This document shows, piece by piece, positions 17,894 to 28,109 of a stretch of 64,000 nt of DNA; within the stretch, counting starts at the first letter, position 1; each line of letters starts with the position of its first letter. The notes under the pieces are model-generated. The model was not told the origin of the DNA. It saw only the letters and a program-made list of their open reading frames with translations, and searched no databases. A program made the position numbers and the translations under genes. The stretch comes from Ga0077555 sp033764055 (GTDB lineage: Bacteria > Pseudomonadota > Alphaproteobacteria > Rhizobiales > Hyphomicrobiaceae): NCBI GenBank assembly GCA_033764055.1, contig JANRJI010000090.1:30825-94824 (forward strand), in the 5' to 3' direction.

Positions 17894-18532
17894 TTAGGCA
17901 CCCGCAGGCCGCCATGCCCCCGTGACCGGAAACTCGAAGCTTCTCGTAGATGGACGCTCGTACATGGTGCGCGGCGAGACCTCCGGCAACCCGAGCAGCG
18001 CCTTGGCCTCGTCGAGCGTTCTCTGCGTGACCTTGTCGGCGACCATCAGTGTGACGTCACGGCGGGCATCCGGATGCACCAGAACGATCTCGTGCGTGAC
18101 ACCCGACAGCGAGGCCCGGATATGATGGGCGAGACCCAGGTAGCTCGCGATCGGCGCCGACCAGGCTCTCGGCTCCAGGCCGACGCGATCTACGACGTGA
18201 ACCGCCCCCTCCGCGATTTCGACCTGCCGTGAGGCCCACAGCCGCACCAGGGCCAGCCGCGCCGGCAGCACGAACAGGGAGAGCCAGAGCAGCACGCCCA
18301 GCGCGATCTGAAGGCTGGCCACCGGTCGCTCGGCCAGCAACGCCAACGTCTGCGGCTCCGCTATCGCACGCGCCGCAACGATCGTCAGCGGCACCGACAG
18401 GGCGAGAGCGGCCGGCAGGAAGAGCAGAAGGCGTGACAGCGCAGACCCGCGCGACGACCGCTGATCGAGGCGGAGCGGCAAGCTCGAGAAGCCGGGTGAC
18501 GGAGTGACCCGATCGAAAATAACATGCGCCAT
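17894..18532 (-). CDS. Two-helix membrane protein of unknown function
   Basis: 212 aa. Two transmembrane segments (about residues 31-58 and 68-95) are followed by a ~90-residue cytoplasmic domain of beta-strand character, with QVEIAEGAVHVVDRVG and THEIVLVHPDARRDVTLMVAD. This layout resembles bacterial two-TM proteins with a small PH-like domain, but I cannot name the family. The C-terminus ends in a Pro/Arg-rich tail. The upstream region is shared with the divergent ArsR-methyltransferase gene. Confidence 0.6.
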   Translation of the reverse strand: MAHVIFDRVTPSPGFSSLPLRLDQRSSRGSALSRLLLFLPAALALSVPLTIVAARAIAEPQTLALLAERPVASLQIALGVLLWLSLFVLPARLALVRLWASRQVEIAEGAVHVVDRVGLEPRAWSAPIASYLGLAHHIRASLSGVTHEIVLVHPDARRDVTLMVADKVTQRTLDEAKALLGLPEVSPRTMYERPSTRSFEFPVTGAWRPAGA

Positions 18533-18675
18533 GTCTCTGTTCCCCCAGTGAGATAGCGGGCGCAGCCTAACGCGGGGGCGGTTGCGGTGCCGTTAACCGT
18601 ACTGGACATTTCGGGCGACAAAAGACGACCACGAACGGCTCGTCCACAACGCTAGACGGCCAGCGCACCGAGGAC

Positions 18676-18681
18676 TTGACA
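18676..18681 (+). promoter_or_regulatory. -35 hexamer TTGACA of the ArsR-methyltransferase/metF promoter
   Basis: A perfect TTGACA. Downstream, TATTTA at 18698-18703 (spacer 16) is the best -10. The candidate operator fills the spacer between them. With this assignment transcription would begin at about 18710, inside the annotated gene start. Confidence 0.5.
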
Positions 18682-18682
18682 C

Positions 18683-18698
18683 ATAAAGATATCTTTAT
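18683..18698. promoter_or_regulatory. Perfect 16-bp palindrome, likely ArsR-family operator
   Basis: ATAAAGATATCTTTAT is a perfect inverted repeat in otherwise GC-rich DNA. It lies between the -35 and -10 and immediately before an ArsR-type regulator gene, the usual arrangement for autorepression. It probably controls both this gene and the overlapping metF. Confidence 0.7.
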
Positions 18699-18702
18699 AT
18701 TT

Positions 18703-19734
18703 ATGCGCACGCTAACCGCGGAGACCCCGGTGCTCGATCAACGGACAGTGCTGGCGATGCTGAGGGCTGCGGCAGAGCCGACGCGCCTCAGGGTGCTCGC
18801 GCTGCTCGCGCCGGGTGAGCTCAGCGTCAAGGATCTGACCCGCATCCTCAATCAAAGTCAGCCCCGGATCAGTCGGCATCTGAAGCTGATGGCCGAGGCC
18901 GGCTTGGTCGAGCGCGTGCGCGACGGCAGCTGGGCCTACTTCCAGCTGGTCGACAGCGGCCCGCGCGGTGAGCTCGCGCGGGGGCTGCTCGCCTCCATCG
19001 ACCCCGCCGACCCAGTCCTCGCTCGTGACAGGCAGCGGGCCGTGACCGTCAAGCTGGAGCGCGAGGCCGCAGCGCAGACCTATTTCCGGGAGAATGCGGC
19101 CGAGTGGGATCGCATCCGGTCGCTGCACGTCGCCGAGCGCGAGGTCGAGGCCGCCGTCTGCGACGCCTTCGGTCCAGGACCGTTCGATCTTCTCGTCGAT
19201 CTCGGCACGGGAACGGGCCGCATGCTCGAGCTGCTGGCAGACCGCTATGTCCGGGCGGTCGGCTTCGACATCAACCACACGATGCTGGCCTATGCCCGCA
19301 GCAAGCTCGAGACGGCGGGAGCCACCACCGCCAGCGTCCGGCATGGTGATCTCTACGACGTCGCGCTCGAGGATGGTGCGGCGGATGCCGTGATCATGCA
19401 TCAGGTGCTGCATTTCCTCACCGAGCCGCAACAGGCGATCCGCGAGGCGGCGCGTGTTTTGGCGCCGGGGGGCCGGCTGGTGATCGTGGATTTCGCGGCG
19501 CACGGGCTCGAGTTCCTCCGTGAGGAGTTCGCGCACGAGCGGCTCGGCTTCACCGACGTCCAGGTCACCCAGTGGCTCACCGATGCGGGCCTGGAGACGT
19601 CGCCGCCGCGGCGCCTTGATCAGGCGGGAGGCGACAGCAAGGCGCGTCTCACCGTGATGTTGTGGACAGCCCGCCGTCCGGGGGCCGATCGAGCCGCGTC
19701 CCGGCACACCCGCCAGAGCAAAGTGGAGGCATGA
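18703..19734 (+). CDS. ArsR-family regulator fused to a SAM-dependent methyltransferase
   Basis: 343 aa from the ATG at 18703. Residues ~10-85 are an ArsR winged helix (RAAAEPTRLRVLALL; recognition helix SQPRISRHLKLMAEAGLVER). Residues ~135-320 are a class I methyltransferase with motif I VDLGTGTGRMLELL and the ALEDGAADAVIMHQVLHF segment. Because it binds SAM or SAH and precedes metF (4-bp overlap), it probably senses SAM/SAH and represses methionine synthesis genes. The start is uncertain: the ATG overlaps the best -10, so either the message is leaderless or translation begins at a GTG at 18730. Confidence 0.85.
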   Translation: MRTLTAETPVLDQRTVLAMLRAAAEPTRLRVLALLAPGELSVKDLTRILNQSQPRISRHLKLMAEAGLVERVRDGSWAYFQLVDSGPRGELARGLLASIDPADPVLARDRQRAVTVKLEREAAAQTYFRENAAEWDRIRSLHVAEREVEAAVCDAFGPGPFDLLVDLGTGTGRMLELLADRYVRAVGFDINHTMLAYARSKLETAGATTASVRHGDLYDVALEDGAADAVIMHQVLHFLTEPQQAIREAARVLAPGGRLVIVDFAAHGLEFLREEFAHERLGFTDVQVTQWLTDAGLETSPPRRLDQAGGDSKARLTVMLWTARRPGADRAASRHTRQSKVEA

Positions 19735-20654
19735 TGGCGATGGTCGACCAGCTCGAGCGCAGGAGCCGCATCGTCGGCAACGGCGACATCGATGTTTCCT
19801 TCGAGTTCTTTCCGCCGAAGACGGAGCGGATGGAGGAGGCGCTGTGGGGCGCCATTGGACGGCTGGCCCCACTCGGCCCTGCCTTCGTCTCCGTCACCTA
19901 TGGGGCGGGAGGTTCCACGCGCGAGCGCACCCACAACACCGTGGCGCGCCTCGTGCGCGAGACGTCGCTGAAGCCGGCTGCGCACCTGACCTGTGTCAAC
20001 GCCACCCGCGAGCAGGTCGACGAGGTCGTGCGCGATTATGCGAGGGCAGGTGTCCGCCATATCGTGGCACTACGCGGCGACCCGCCGGCTGGTGTCGGCA
20101 CCCGCTACGAGCCACACCCCGGCGGCTATGCGCAGGCCGCGGATCTGGTCGCTGGAATCAAACGCATCGGTGGCTTTGAGGTGTCGGTCGGGGGCTACCC
20201 CGAGAAGCATCCGGAGAGCCCGTCGATCGCGGCCGACATAGAGTTCCTGAAGTCGAAGGTCGACGCGGGCGCTGACCGCATCATCACGCAGTTTTTCTTC
20301 GACAACGCCCACTACCTCCGCTTTCTCGAGCGTGTCCGCGCGAGCGGGATATGGTGTCCTGTCGTGCCCGGAATCGTGCCGATTCACAACTTCAAGCAGG
20401 TGTCCGGTTTTGCCGGGAAGACGGGCGCCACCATGCCTGCATGGCTGGCCCGCCGCTTCGAGGGCCTCGACGATGACCAAGGCACCTCACATCTCGTCGC
20501 GGCGGCGGTCGCAGCCGAGCAGGTGCTGGATCTGGTGGACCACGGCGTGCGCCAGTTCCATTTCTACACGCTCAACCGCGCCGACCTCGTCTATGCGATC
20601 TGCCACCTGCTGGGCCTTCGCCCGCAACACCCGACCGCGGAGGCCGCAGCGTGA
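19731..20654 (+). CDS. metF: Methylenetetrahydrofolate reductase
   Basis: 307 aa FAD enzyme reducing 5,10-methylene-THF to 5-methyl-THF for MetH. Family segments: SFEFFPPKT near the N-terminus, FVSVTYGAGGSTRERT, HLTCVN, ALRGDPP and ITQFFFDN. Starts at 19731, 19734 and 19740 are in frame; GGAGG at 19725-19729 favours 19734 or 19740. The first ATG overlaps the stop of the upstream regulator. The pathway link to metH, 0.4 kb downstream, is direct. Confidence 0.95.
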   Translation: MMAMVDQLERRSRIVGNGDIDVSFEFFPPKTERMEEALWGAIGRLAPLGPAFVSVTYGAGGSTRERTHNTVARLVRETSLKPAAHLTCVNATREQVDEVVRDYARAGVRHIVALRGDPPAGVGTRYEPHPGGYAQAADLVAGIKRIGGFEVSVGGYPEKHPESPSIAADIEFLKSKVDAGADRIITQFFFDNAHYLRFLERVRASGIWCPVVPGIVPIHNFKQVSGFAGKTGATMPAWLARRFEGLDDDQGTSHLVAAAVAAEQVLDLVDHGVRQFHFYTLNRADLVYAICHLLGLRPQHPTAEAAA

Positions 20655-20729
20655 GGCACGGCTCGCCGAAACGCCGACGCCCGGCCCAAGCGGGTCGGGC
20701 GTCGGTCGAGTTGCAGATCCCGGCGCAGA

Positions 20730-20963
20730 TCAGTGGTAGCGGCGGCCGTAGCCGTAGCTGCACCGCGTCTTCCAGTGCTTGCAGCAGCGGTACTTCTTAT
20801 ATCCGTAGCCGCAATAGCCATGGTGCACGCAGTAGCGATAGCATCTGGCTTCCTCGACGGCGCTCTTCGGCTTCAGCAGATCCGAAGTGCTCATCGGTGC
20901 CGCCACCGCGGCGACAGGCAGAGCAGCAAAGGCAATCGTGGCAACAAGGGTGCGCAAGCGCAT
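20730..20963 (-). CDS. Small secreted Cys/Tyr-rich protein
   Basis: 77 aa. A signal peptide (MRLRTLVATIAFAALPVAAVA) is followed by a ~55-residue mature part ending in a stretch very rich in Cys, Tyr, Lys and His; six cysteines lie within the last ~38 residues. It is oppositely oriented between metF and metH. It is possibly a disulfide-bonded or metal-binding surface peptide. I recognise no family. Confidence 0.55.
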   Translation of the reverse strand: MRLRTLVATIAFAALPVAAVAAPMSTSDLLKPKSAVEEARCYRYCVHHGYCGYGYKKYRCCKHWKTRCSYGYGRRYH

Positions 20964-21089
20964 GTTGGAACTCCAGTCAGGGCGTCCACGGCAGGATGAC
21001 GGAGACGTTACCTGCGACATATTGCAGGCGCAATGAGCACAAACGCTGAACGCTGAAAATCTCCACCATTCTCCTTACCAGAGGCACCG

Positions 21090-22175
21090 ATGCCGACAGG
21101 AATGTGCTCCCACCGTGACCTCGGCGCCACGATCAGCCGGCTCGCTGCAGCCGCCCGAGAACGAATTCTCGTCATCGACGGCGCCATGGGAACCATGATC
21201 CAGCGCCACAAGCTGGACGAGGAAGCCTACAGGGGCGAGCGGTTCCGGAGTTGGGGTCGCGACGTCAAGGGCAACAACGACCTCCTGGTCCTGACGCAAC
21301 CGGACATCATTCGCGACATTCATCGCCAGTATCTCGAGGCCGGCGCCGACATCGTCGAGACCAACACCTTCAACGCCCAGGTGATCTCCATGGCCGACTA
21401 CGGCATGGAGGCGCTTGCCGACGAGATCAACGTCGCTGCGGCCCGGCTGGCCAGGGAGGCCTGCGATGCCGCGATGGCAGCCGACCCCTCGCGGCCGCGC
21501 TTCGTCGCCGGCGCCGTGGGGCCTACGAACCGCACGGCCTCGATCTCGCCCGATGTCAACGACCCGGCCTTCCGCAACGTGACGTTCGATGACCTGCGCC
21601 TCGCCTACAAGGCCCAGGTCGAGGCACTGATCGCGGGCGGATCCGACATCATCCTGATCGAGACGATCTTCGACACGCTGAACGCCAAGGCGGCGGGCGT
21701 CGCGACCCTCGAGGCCTTCGAGGCGACGGGCGTGTCACTGCCGATCATGATCTCGGGCACCATCACCGACCGATCTGGCCGCACCCTGTCGGGCCAGACA
21801 CCGACCGCGTTCTGGTACTCGATGCGACACCTGAAGCCGTTCGCCATCGGCCTCAACTGTGCGCTCGGCGCCGATCTCATGCGGCCGCATCTGGCCGAGA
21901 TCGCCGGCATTGCGGACACGCTGGTCTCGGCCTACCCGAATGCCGGCCTGCCGAACGCCATGGGCGAGTACGACGAGACCCCCGACGACATGGCCTGTCA
22001 GATCGAGAGCTGGGCTCGGGACGGCCTCGTCAACATCGTCGGCGGCTGCTGCGGCTCGACGCCCGACCACATCCGTCACGTCGCCGAGCACGTGGCGAAA
22101 TTCAAGCCGCGGAAGGTGCCGAGAATCGCACCCAAAATGCGGCTTTCAGGGCTCGAGGCATTCGTGGCGGGGTGA
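21090..22175 (+). CDS. metH: Methionine synthase, homocysteine-binding module (split MetH, part 1)
   Basis: 361 aa corresponding only to the first module of cobalamin-dependent methionine synthase: DGAMGTMIQ near residue 30, ETNTFNA, and the zinc cysteines in GLNCALG and GGCCGSTP. The protein stops right after the conserved SGLEAF linker, where a full-length MetH would continue into the pterin domain. That continuation is found 1 kb downstream at 23182. AGAGG upstream supports the start. It binds and activates homocysteine, and must work with part 2. Confidence 0.93.
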   Translation: MPTGMCSHRDLGATISRLAAAARERILVIDGAMGTMIQRHKLDEEAYRGERFRSWGRDVKGNNDLLVLTQPDIIRDIHRQYLEAGADIVETNTFNAQVISMADYGMEALADEINVAAARLAREACDAAMAADPSRPRFVAGAVGPTNRTASISPDVNDPAFRNVTFDDLRLAYKAQVEALIAGGSDIILIETIFDTLNAKAAGVATLEAFEATGVSLPIMISGTITDRSGRTLSGQTPTAFWYSMRHLKPFAIGLNCALGADLMRPHLAEIAGIADTLVSAYPNAGLPNAMGEYDETPDDMACQIESWARDGLVNIVGGCCGSTPDHIRHVAEHVAKFKPRKVPRIAPKMRLSGLEAFVAG

Positions 22176-22495
22176 TGGAGATGAAATTGTCTCGGTTGCC
22201 ACGTCTAATGACGGCCGTGGATTACCGCGCAAACGCAGAGAAAGACTTGGATATCGTGCAATTCGTGGCAGAGCGCGACCTCCTGCTGGCGGAAATCAGT
22301 TTCTTTTATCATGAGGATGGCAACCGCAATCGCGTTTTCTCAGCTGACGGTCATCGGACCCGAATGCCGTATGACGAGGTTGCTTTTCGTGAATTCAAGC
22401 ACGCAATTGTCACAGCAACGAAGACTGACCTGCTGAAAGAAATCGAGAGCTGCAATCGCACATTGACTAACCTCGGTATCGAGGTCGATCAATGA
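22175..22495 (+). CDS. Unknown 106-aa protein inside the metH unit
   Basis: 106 aa from the ATG at 22175, which overlaps the metH part 1 stop; an ATG at 22181 is possible. It is soluble, charged and without a motif I recognise. Segments such as DIVQFVAERDLLLAEISFFY and REFKHAIVTATKTDLLKEIE look helical. The base composition is visibly lower in GC than its neighbours, which fits recent acquisition. The function cannot be assigned. Confidence 0.5.
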   Translation: MEMKLSRLPRLMTAVDYRANAEKDLDIVQFVAERDLLLAEISFFYHEDGNRNRVFSADGHRTRMPYDEVAFREFKHAIVTATKTDLLKEIESCNRTLTNLGIEVDQ

Positions 22496-22544
22496 CTACT
22501 CGCTTTGCCTCCTCCTGCTTCATCGTCGACGAGCGCGGCACCTC

Positions 22545-22722
22545 TCCCTCTCCCCTTGGGGAGAGGGTCTGGGTGAGGGGGCTTGCTGCGCACGCCGACG
22601 ACGACGGTGGGCCTCTGCGGATGCGGCGCCGGCACATGTTCGCAACCTCTCCGCCTGCGCCTGCCGCAAGCCCCCTCACCCGTCGGTCTGCGACCGCCGA
22701 CCTCTCCCCGAGGGGAGAGGCG
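22545..22722. repeat. REP/MITE-like palindromic element
   Basis: Two perfect short palindromes, CCCTCTCCCC-TT-GGGGAGAGGG (22546-22567) and CCTCTCCCC-GA-GGGGAGAGG (22701-22720), flank ~130 bp. Just inside them, GGTGAGGGGGC (22572-22582) is the inverse of GCCCCCTCACC (22670-22680). The whole can fold as one long hairpin. Repeats of this C/T-rich type occur in many proteobacterial intergenic regions. It sits between the two halves of metH. Confidence 0.75.
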
Positions 22723-22774
22723 AGGCTCCGGCGTATTGGGAGGCACGCATTCAACAATCTCGGAAATCCGTGTG

Positions 22775-23181
22775 ATGCGTGAACGGCTGACACAGCTGGC
22801 GCGCGGGCTCAGGCAGCGCGAGACGAGCTCGGAGGAAAAGCTCTGGCTCGCTCTGCGCAATCGCCAGATCGACGGCTGGAGATTCAAGCGGCAAGCGCCA
22901 TGCGGACGATATGTGCTCGACTTCTACTGGGCAGAGGCTCAGCTGGTGATCGAGGTTGACGGCAGCCAACACATGGAGCCGCAACATGAAAGCCGCGACT
23001 CGGAGCGCACCCGACACCTAGAGAGCTCAGGCCTCCGCGTGCTGCGCTTCACCAACTCGGACGTTCTCGACAATCTCGAAGGCGTCCTCGACGAAATCTA
23101 TCTGGCGCTCGGCCAGCGATCGGCGCCACCCGCCGGCAGCTATCGTGGACGCAACGCGTTCATTGAGAAGGACGTTCGAAA

Positions 23182-23185
<4 letters not shown>
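22775..23185 (+). CDS. DUF559-type endonuclease-like protein
   Basis: 136 aa. Segments TSSEEKLWLALRNRQI, GWRFKRQAPCGRYVLDFYW and LVIEVDGSQH are the DUF559 pattern, a small PD-(D/E)xK/Vsr-related nuclease fold whose catalytic residues include the D and E in LDFYW and IEVDG. The start at 22775 is just after the repeat element; the longer frame would read through the repeat. The stop overlaps the start of metH part 2 by 4 bp. Members are often found beside repeats and in mobile contexts; their biological role is unknown. Confidence 0.85.
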
Positions 23186-25875
<2,690 letters not shown>

Positions 25876-26035
25876 CGGCGAGGTGCAAGGAGGCAGCGCC
25901 CGTTATGCATCAGGACGTCTCGATTCGGGCTGCAGCCGTCCGGGCCACCTCGCAAGAAGCTCACAGCCCTGCTAGCGTGCCGCCATGCCGACGCTGTGAG
26001 TCGGCGTCCGCGGTCCGTCAGCTTGGGGGAGAGAA

Positions 26036-26395
26036 ATGCTGCCGCGCATCGTCCTGCTGCTCATCCAGATCGCCGCCGCATGGTTCCTGGCCGATCCGAT
26101 CAAGTCTGTTCTGCCGACGCTGATCGCCCGGCCCTATGACATCTTCGTCTATGCTGTGCTATACACGATCATTGTCTTCGTGATCGGTTTTGCCGGGTCG
26201 CTGGTGCTCAAGAACGTGCGCGTTCCGACGACCGGAACATTCATCGTCGCACTGCTGCTGGCTTTTGTCGGGGCTGGAATCACGTTGATCGAGGCGATAA
26301 GGGTCCCCATCGATACGGCCCTTCCGCTTCTGCGCTCGAATCACAAGGTCTATGCCCTTGTCGGCGCGCTGATCGGCTACATCATCAAGCGATAG
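26036..26395 (+). CDS. Small integral membrane protein
   Basis: 119 aa with four hydrophobic segments at about 4-25, 36-58, 68-85 and 100-117, and few charges. GGGGGAGAG immediately precedes the ATG. I recognise no family. It is followed by a strong terminator, so it is a single-gene unit. Confidence 0.7.
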   Translation: MLPRIVLLLIQIAAAWFLADPIKSVLPTLIARPYDIFVYAVLYTIIVFVIGFAGSLVLKNVRVPTTGTFIVALLLAFVGAGITLIEAIRVPIDTALPLLRSNHKVYALVGALIGYIIKR

Positions 26396-26419
26396 CGCTG
26401 TCTGCGAGCCCTGACGGCC

Positions 26420-26451
26420 GAACGGCGCGAACCTTGGGGTTCGCGCCGTTC
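26420..26451 (+). terminator. Strong hairpin terminator
   Basis: A perfect 14-bp stem (GAACGGCGCGAACC / GGTTCGCGCCGTTC) with a TTGG loop, followed by TGTCGTTTC. It ends the small membrane-protein gene; the perfect stem would also work for the convergent 27-aa gene. Confidence 0.8.
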
Positions 26452-26521
26452 TGTCGTTTCCGGTTTGACTGAGCTTCGCGGAGTCCCTGTGCGCCTCGCC
26501 GCGTGGGCTGGGCGCAGACGG

Positions 26522-26605
26522 TCACACCATGCCGAGCACGATGGCAGCGAGGAAGCCGAACGACACGATCGCGGCAAGCACGTTCAGTCTCATTCTAAGT
26601 TCCAT
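26522..26605 (-). CDS. 27-aa single-helix membrane peptide
   Basis: MELRMRLN followed by one hydrophobic helix (about residues 8-27, LAAIVSFGFLAAIVLG) and ending with Met-Val. The ATG has an excellent ribosome site, AAGGAGG with 6 bp spacing, which is the main reason to call it a gene. A CtrA-type box lies ~150 bp upstream. Similar tiny peptides are, to my recollection, common in Hyphomicrobiales. The role is unknown. Confidence 0.6.
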   Translation of the reverse strand: MELRMRLNVLAAIVSFGFLAAIVLGMV

Positions 26606-27107
26606 GATGCCTCCTTGGACAGCGCACGGGCTGTCTCCGAGGTGGACAACGCCACTCGATGGAGAACCTTTAATGCGGCGGGCACGAGTCTGCCAAGCGA
26701 AAAGTGATGCCGCATCGCAATAGTTCCGACGCGAAAGAAAGAACATCGCTCATTTTTAACCGTTGCTTAACCGATACAACTGCTGAGACACTTGTGCAAC
26801 TTACAGGTCGTCACCGAGTTGTCACCCTGAATTCTTCATGCATCCAGTGTTGCGCTAAGCGTTGCCGTAATTCTGCCCTGCAGCAGAGACCCCGACTTGA
26901 CGTGTTCTTGCCCGTGTAGACCCTTGATTGCTCGGTTCGATACAGACGAAGTCCACGAGCACGCGCCCTCCCAGTCTTCGCAATTCTGTCACGATTGCTG
27001 GCACCGATCTGGTGTGGGATGAGATCGGGCAGCCAATGGCGCGCCGCCCTGGACAGCCGGCGGCCCGACCTGCGCGAACCAAACCTGCGCGAACCAGAGA
27101 GGTGACC
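26606..27107. other. Intergenic region upstream of two divergent genes
   Basis: 502 bp without a convincing gene. It contains the ribosome site of the 27-aa gene (left end), an AT-rich stretch with a CtrA-type box near 26760, and at the right end CTGCGCGAACC repeated twice directly before the MDR gene. The promoters of both genes must lie here. Confidence 0.45.
26757..26771. promoter_or_regulatory. CtrA-type binding site TTAA-N7-TTAA
   Basis: TTAACCGTTGCTTAA matches the CtrA consensus exactly in both half sites and in spacing. It is ~150 bp upstream of the 27-aa peptide gene on the minus strand and ~340 bp upstream of the MDR gene. CtrA itself is encoded at the right end of the window. Confidence 0.55.
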
Positions 27108-28097
27108 ATGGCCGACTTCAACGCATTCGTTCTGACACGCGCCGACAAGGGCCAGGAGCTGACGTGGCGGCCGGTGGCCGAGAGCGAGCTCATGGACGGT
27201 GATGTGACCGTGCGCGTGACCCATTCGACCATCAACTACAAGGACGGGCTCGCGCTCACAGGCAAGGCGCCGGTCGTGCGCCGCTGGCCGATGATCCCCG
27301 GCATCGACTTCGCCGGCGACGTGACGGCCTCGAGCCACCCGGATTTCAAGCCCGGCGATGCGGTCGTCCTGAACGGTTGGGGTCTCGGTGAGACCCACCT
27401 CGGCGGCTACGCACAGGTGGCCCGCGTCAAGGGCGACTGGCTCGTGCCGCGCCCCTCGGCCTTCACGGCTGCGCAGGCCATGGCCATCGGCACCGCCGGC
27501 TATACGGCCATGCTCTGCGTGCTCGCGCTCGAGCGCCACGACGTGAAGCCTGCCAGCGGCCCCGTGCTGGTGACAGGCGCTGCCGGAGGCGTGGGCAGCG
27601 TCGCCGTCGGCCTGCTGACGCGGCTCGGCTATCACGTCATCGCCTCGACCGGCAGGGCCGCCGAGGCCGACTACCTCAAGGGCCTCGGCGCCAAAGAGGT
27701 CATCGATCGCTCCGAGCTGTCAGCCGGCCCTGCCCGCCCGCTCGCCAAGGAGAGGTGGGCCGGTGTCGTCGATGCGGTCGGCAGTCACACGCTCGCCAAC
27801 GCTATCGCGGCCACGCGCTACGGCGGCTGCGTCGCAGCTTGCGGCCTGGCCCAGGGCATGGACCTGCAATCCTCGGTGGCTCCGTTCATCCTGCGCGGCG
27901 TCACCCTCGCCGGCATCGACAGCGTGATGGCGCCGAAGGCGCGGCGCATCGAGGCGTGGAGCCGGCTTGCGCGCGATCTCGACGCCAGGACGCTTGACGC
28001 CATGACCGTCACGCGGTCGATCGCCGACGCCCCCTCCCTCGCCCCCGACATCCTCGCCGGCAAGGTGCGTGGCCGCGTCGTGCTGGAGATCGGCTGA
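27108..28097 (+). CDS. AcuI-type NADPH acryloyl-CoA reductase-like MDR oxidoreductase
   Basis: 329 aa zinc-free medium-chain reductase of the YhdH/AcuI group. HSTINYKDGLALTGK and PGIDFAGDV mark the catalytic domain, and VTGAAGGVGSVAV the NADPH-binding motif. AcuI reduces toxic acryloyl-CoA to propionyl-CoA; family members also act as quinone or enone reductases. AGAGAGG upstream supports the ATG at 27108 over the longer frame. It converges with hyuB, whose stop is 12 bp away. Confidence 0.88.
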   Translation: MADFNAFVLTRADKGQELTWRPVAESELMDGDVTVRVTHSTINYKDGLALTGKAPVVRRWPMIPGIDFAGDVTASSHPDFKPGDAVVLNGWGLGETHLGGYAQVARVKGDWLVPRPSAFTAAQAMAIGTAGYTAMLCVLALERHDVKPASGPVLVTGAAGGVGSVAVGLLTRLGYHVIASTGRAAEADYLKGLGAKEVIDRSELSAGPARPLAKERWAGVVDAVGSHTLANAIAATRYGGCVAACGLAQGMDLQSSVAPFILRGVTLAGIDSVMAPKARRIEAWSRLARDLDARTLDAMTVTRSIADAPSLAPDILAGKVRGRVVLEIG

Positions 28098-28109
28098 GAG
28101 CGAGCCTGC

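Noticed and set aside
20964..21089. Possible cobalamin or SAM riboswitch before metH
   Set aside because: Only 126 bp, also serving the divergent Cys-rich gene, and no B12-box-like or SAM aptamer sequence is visible.
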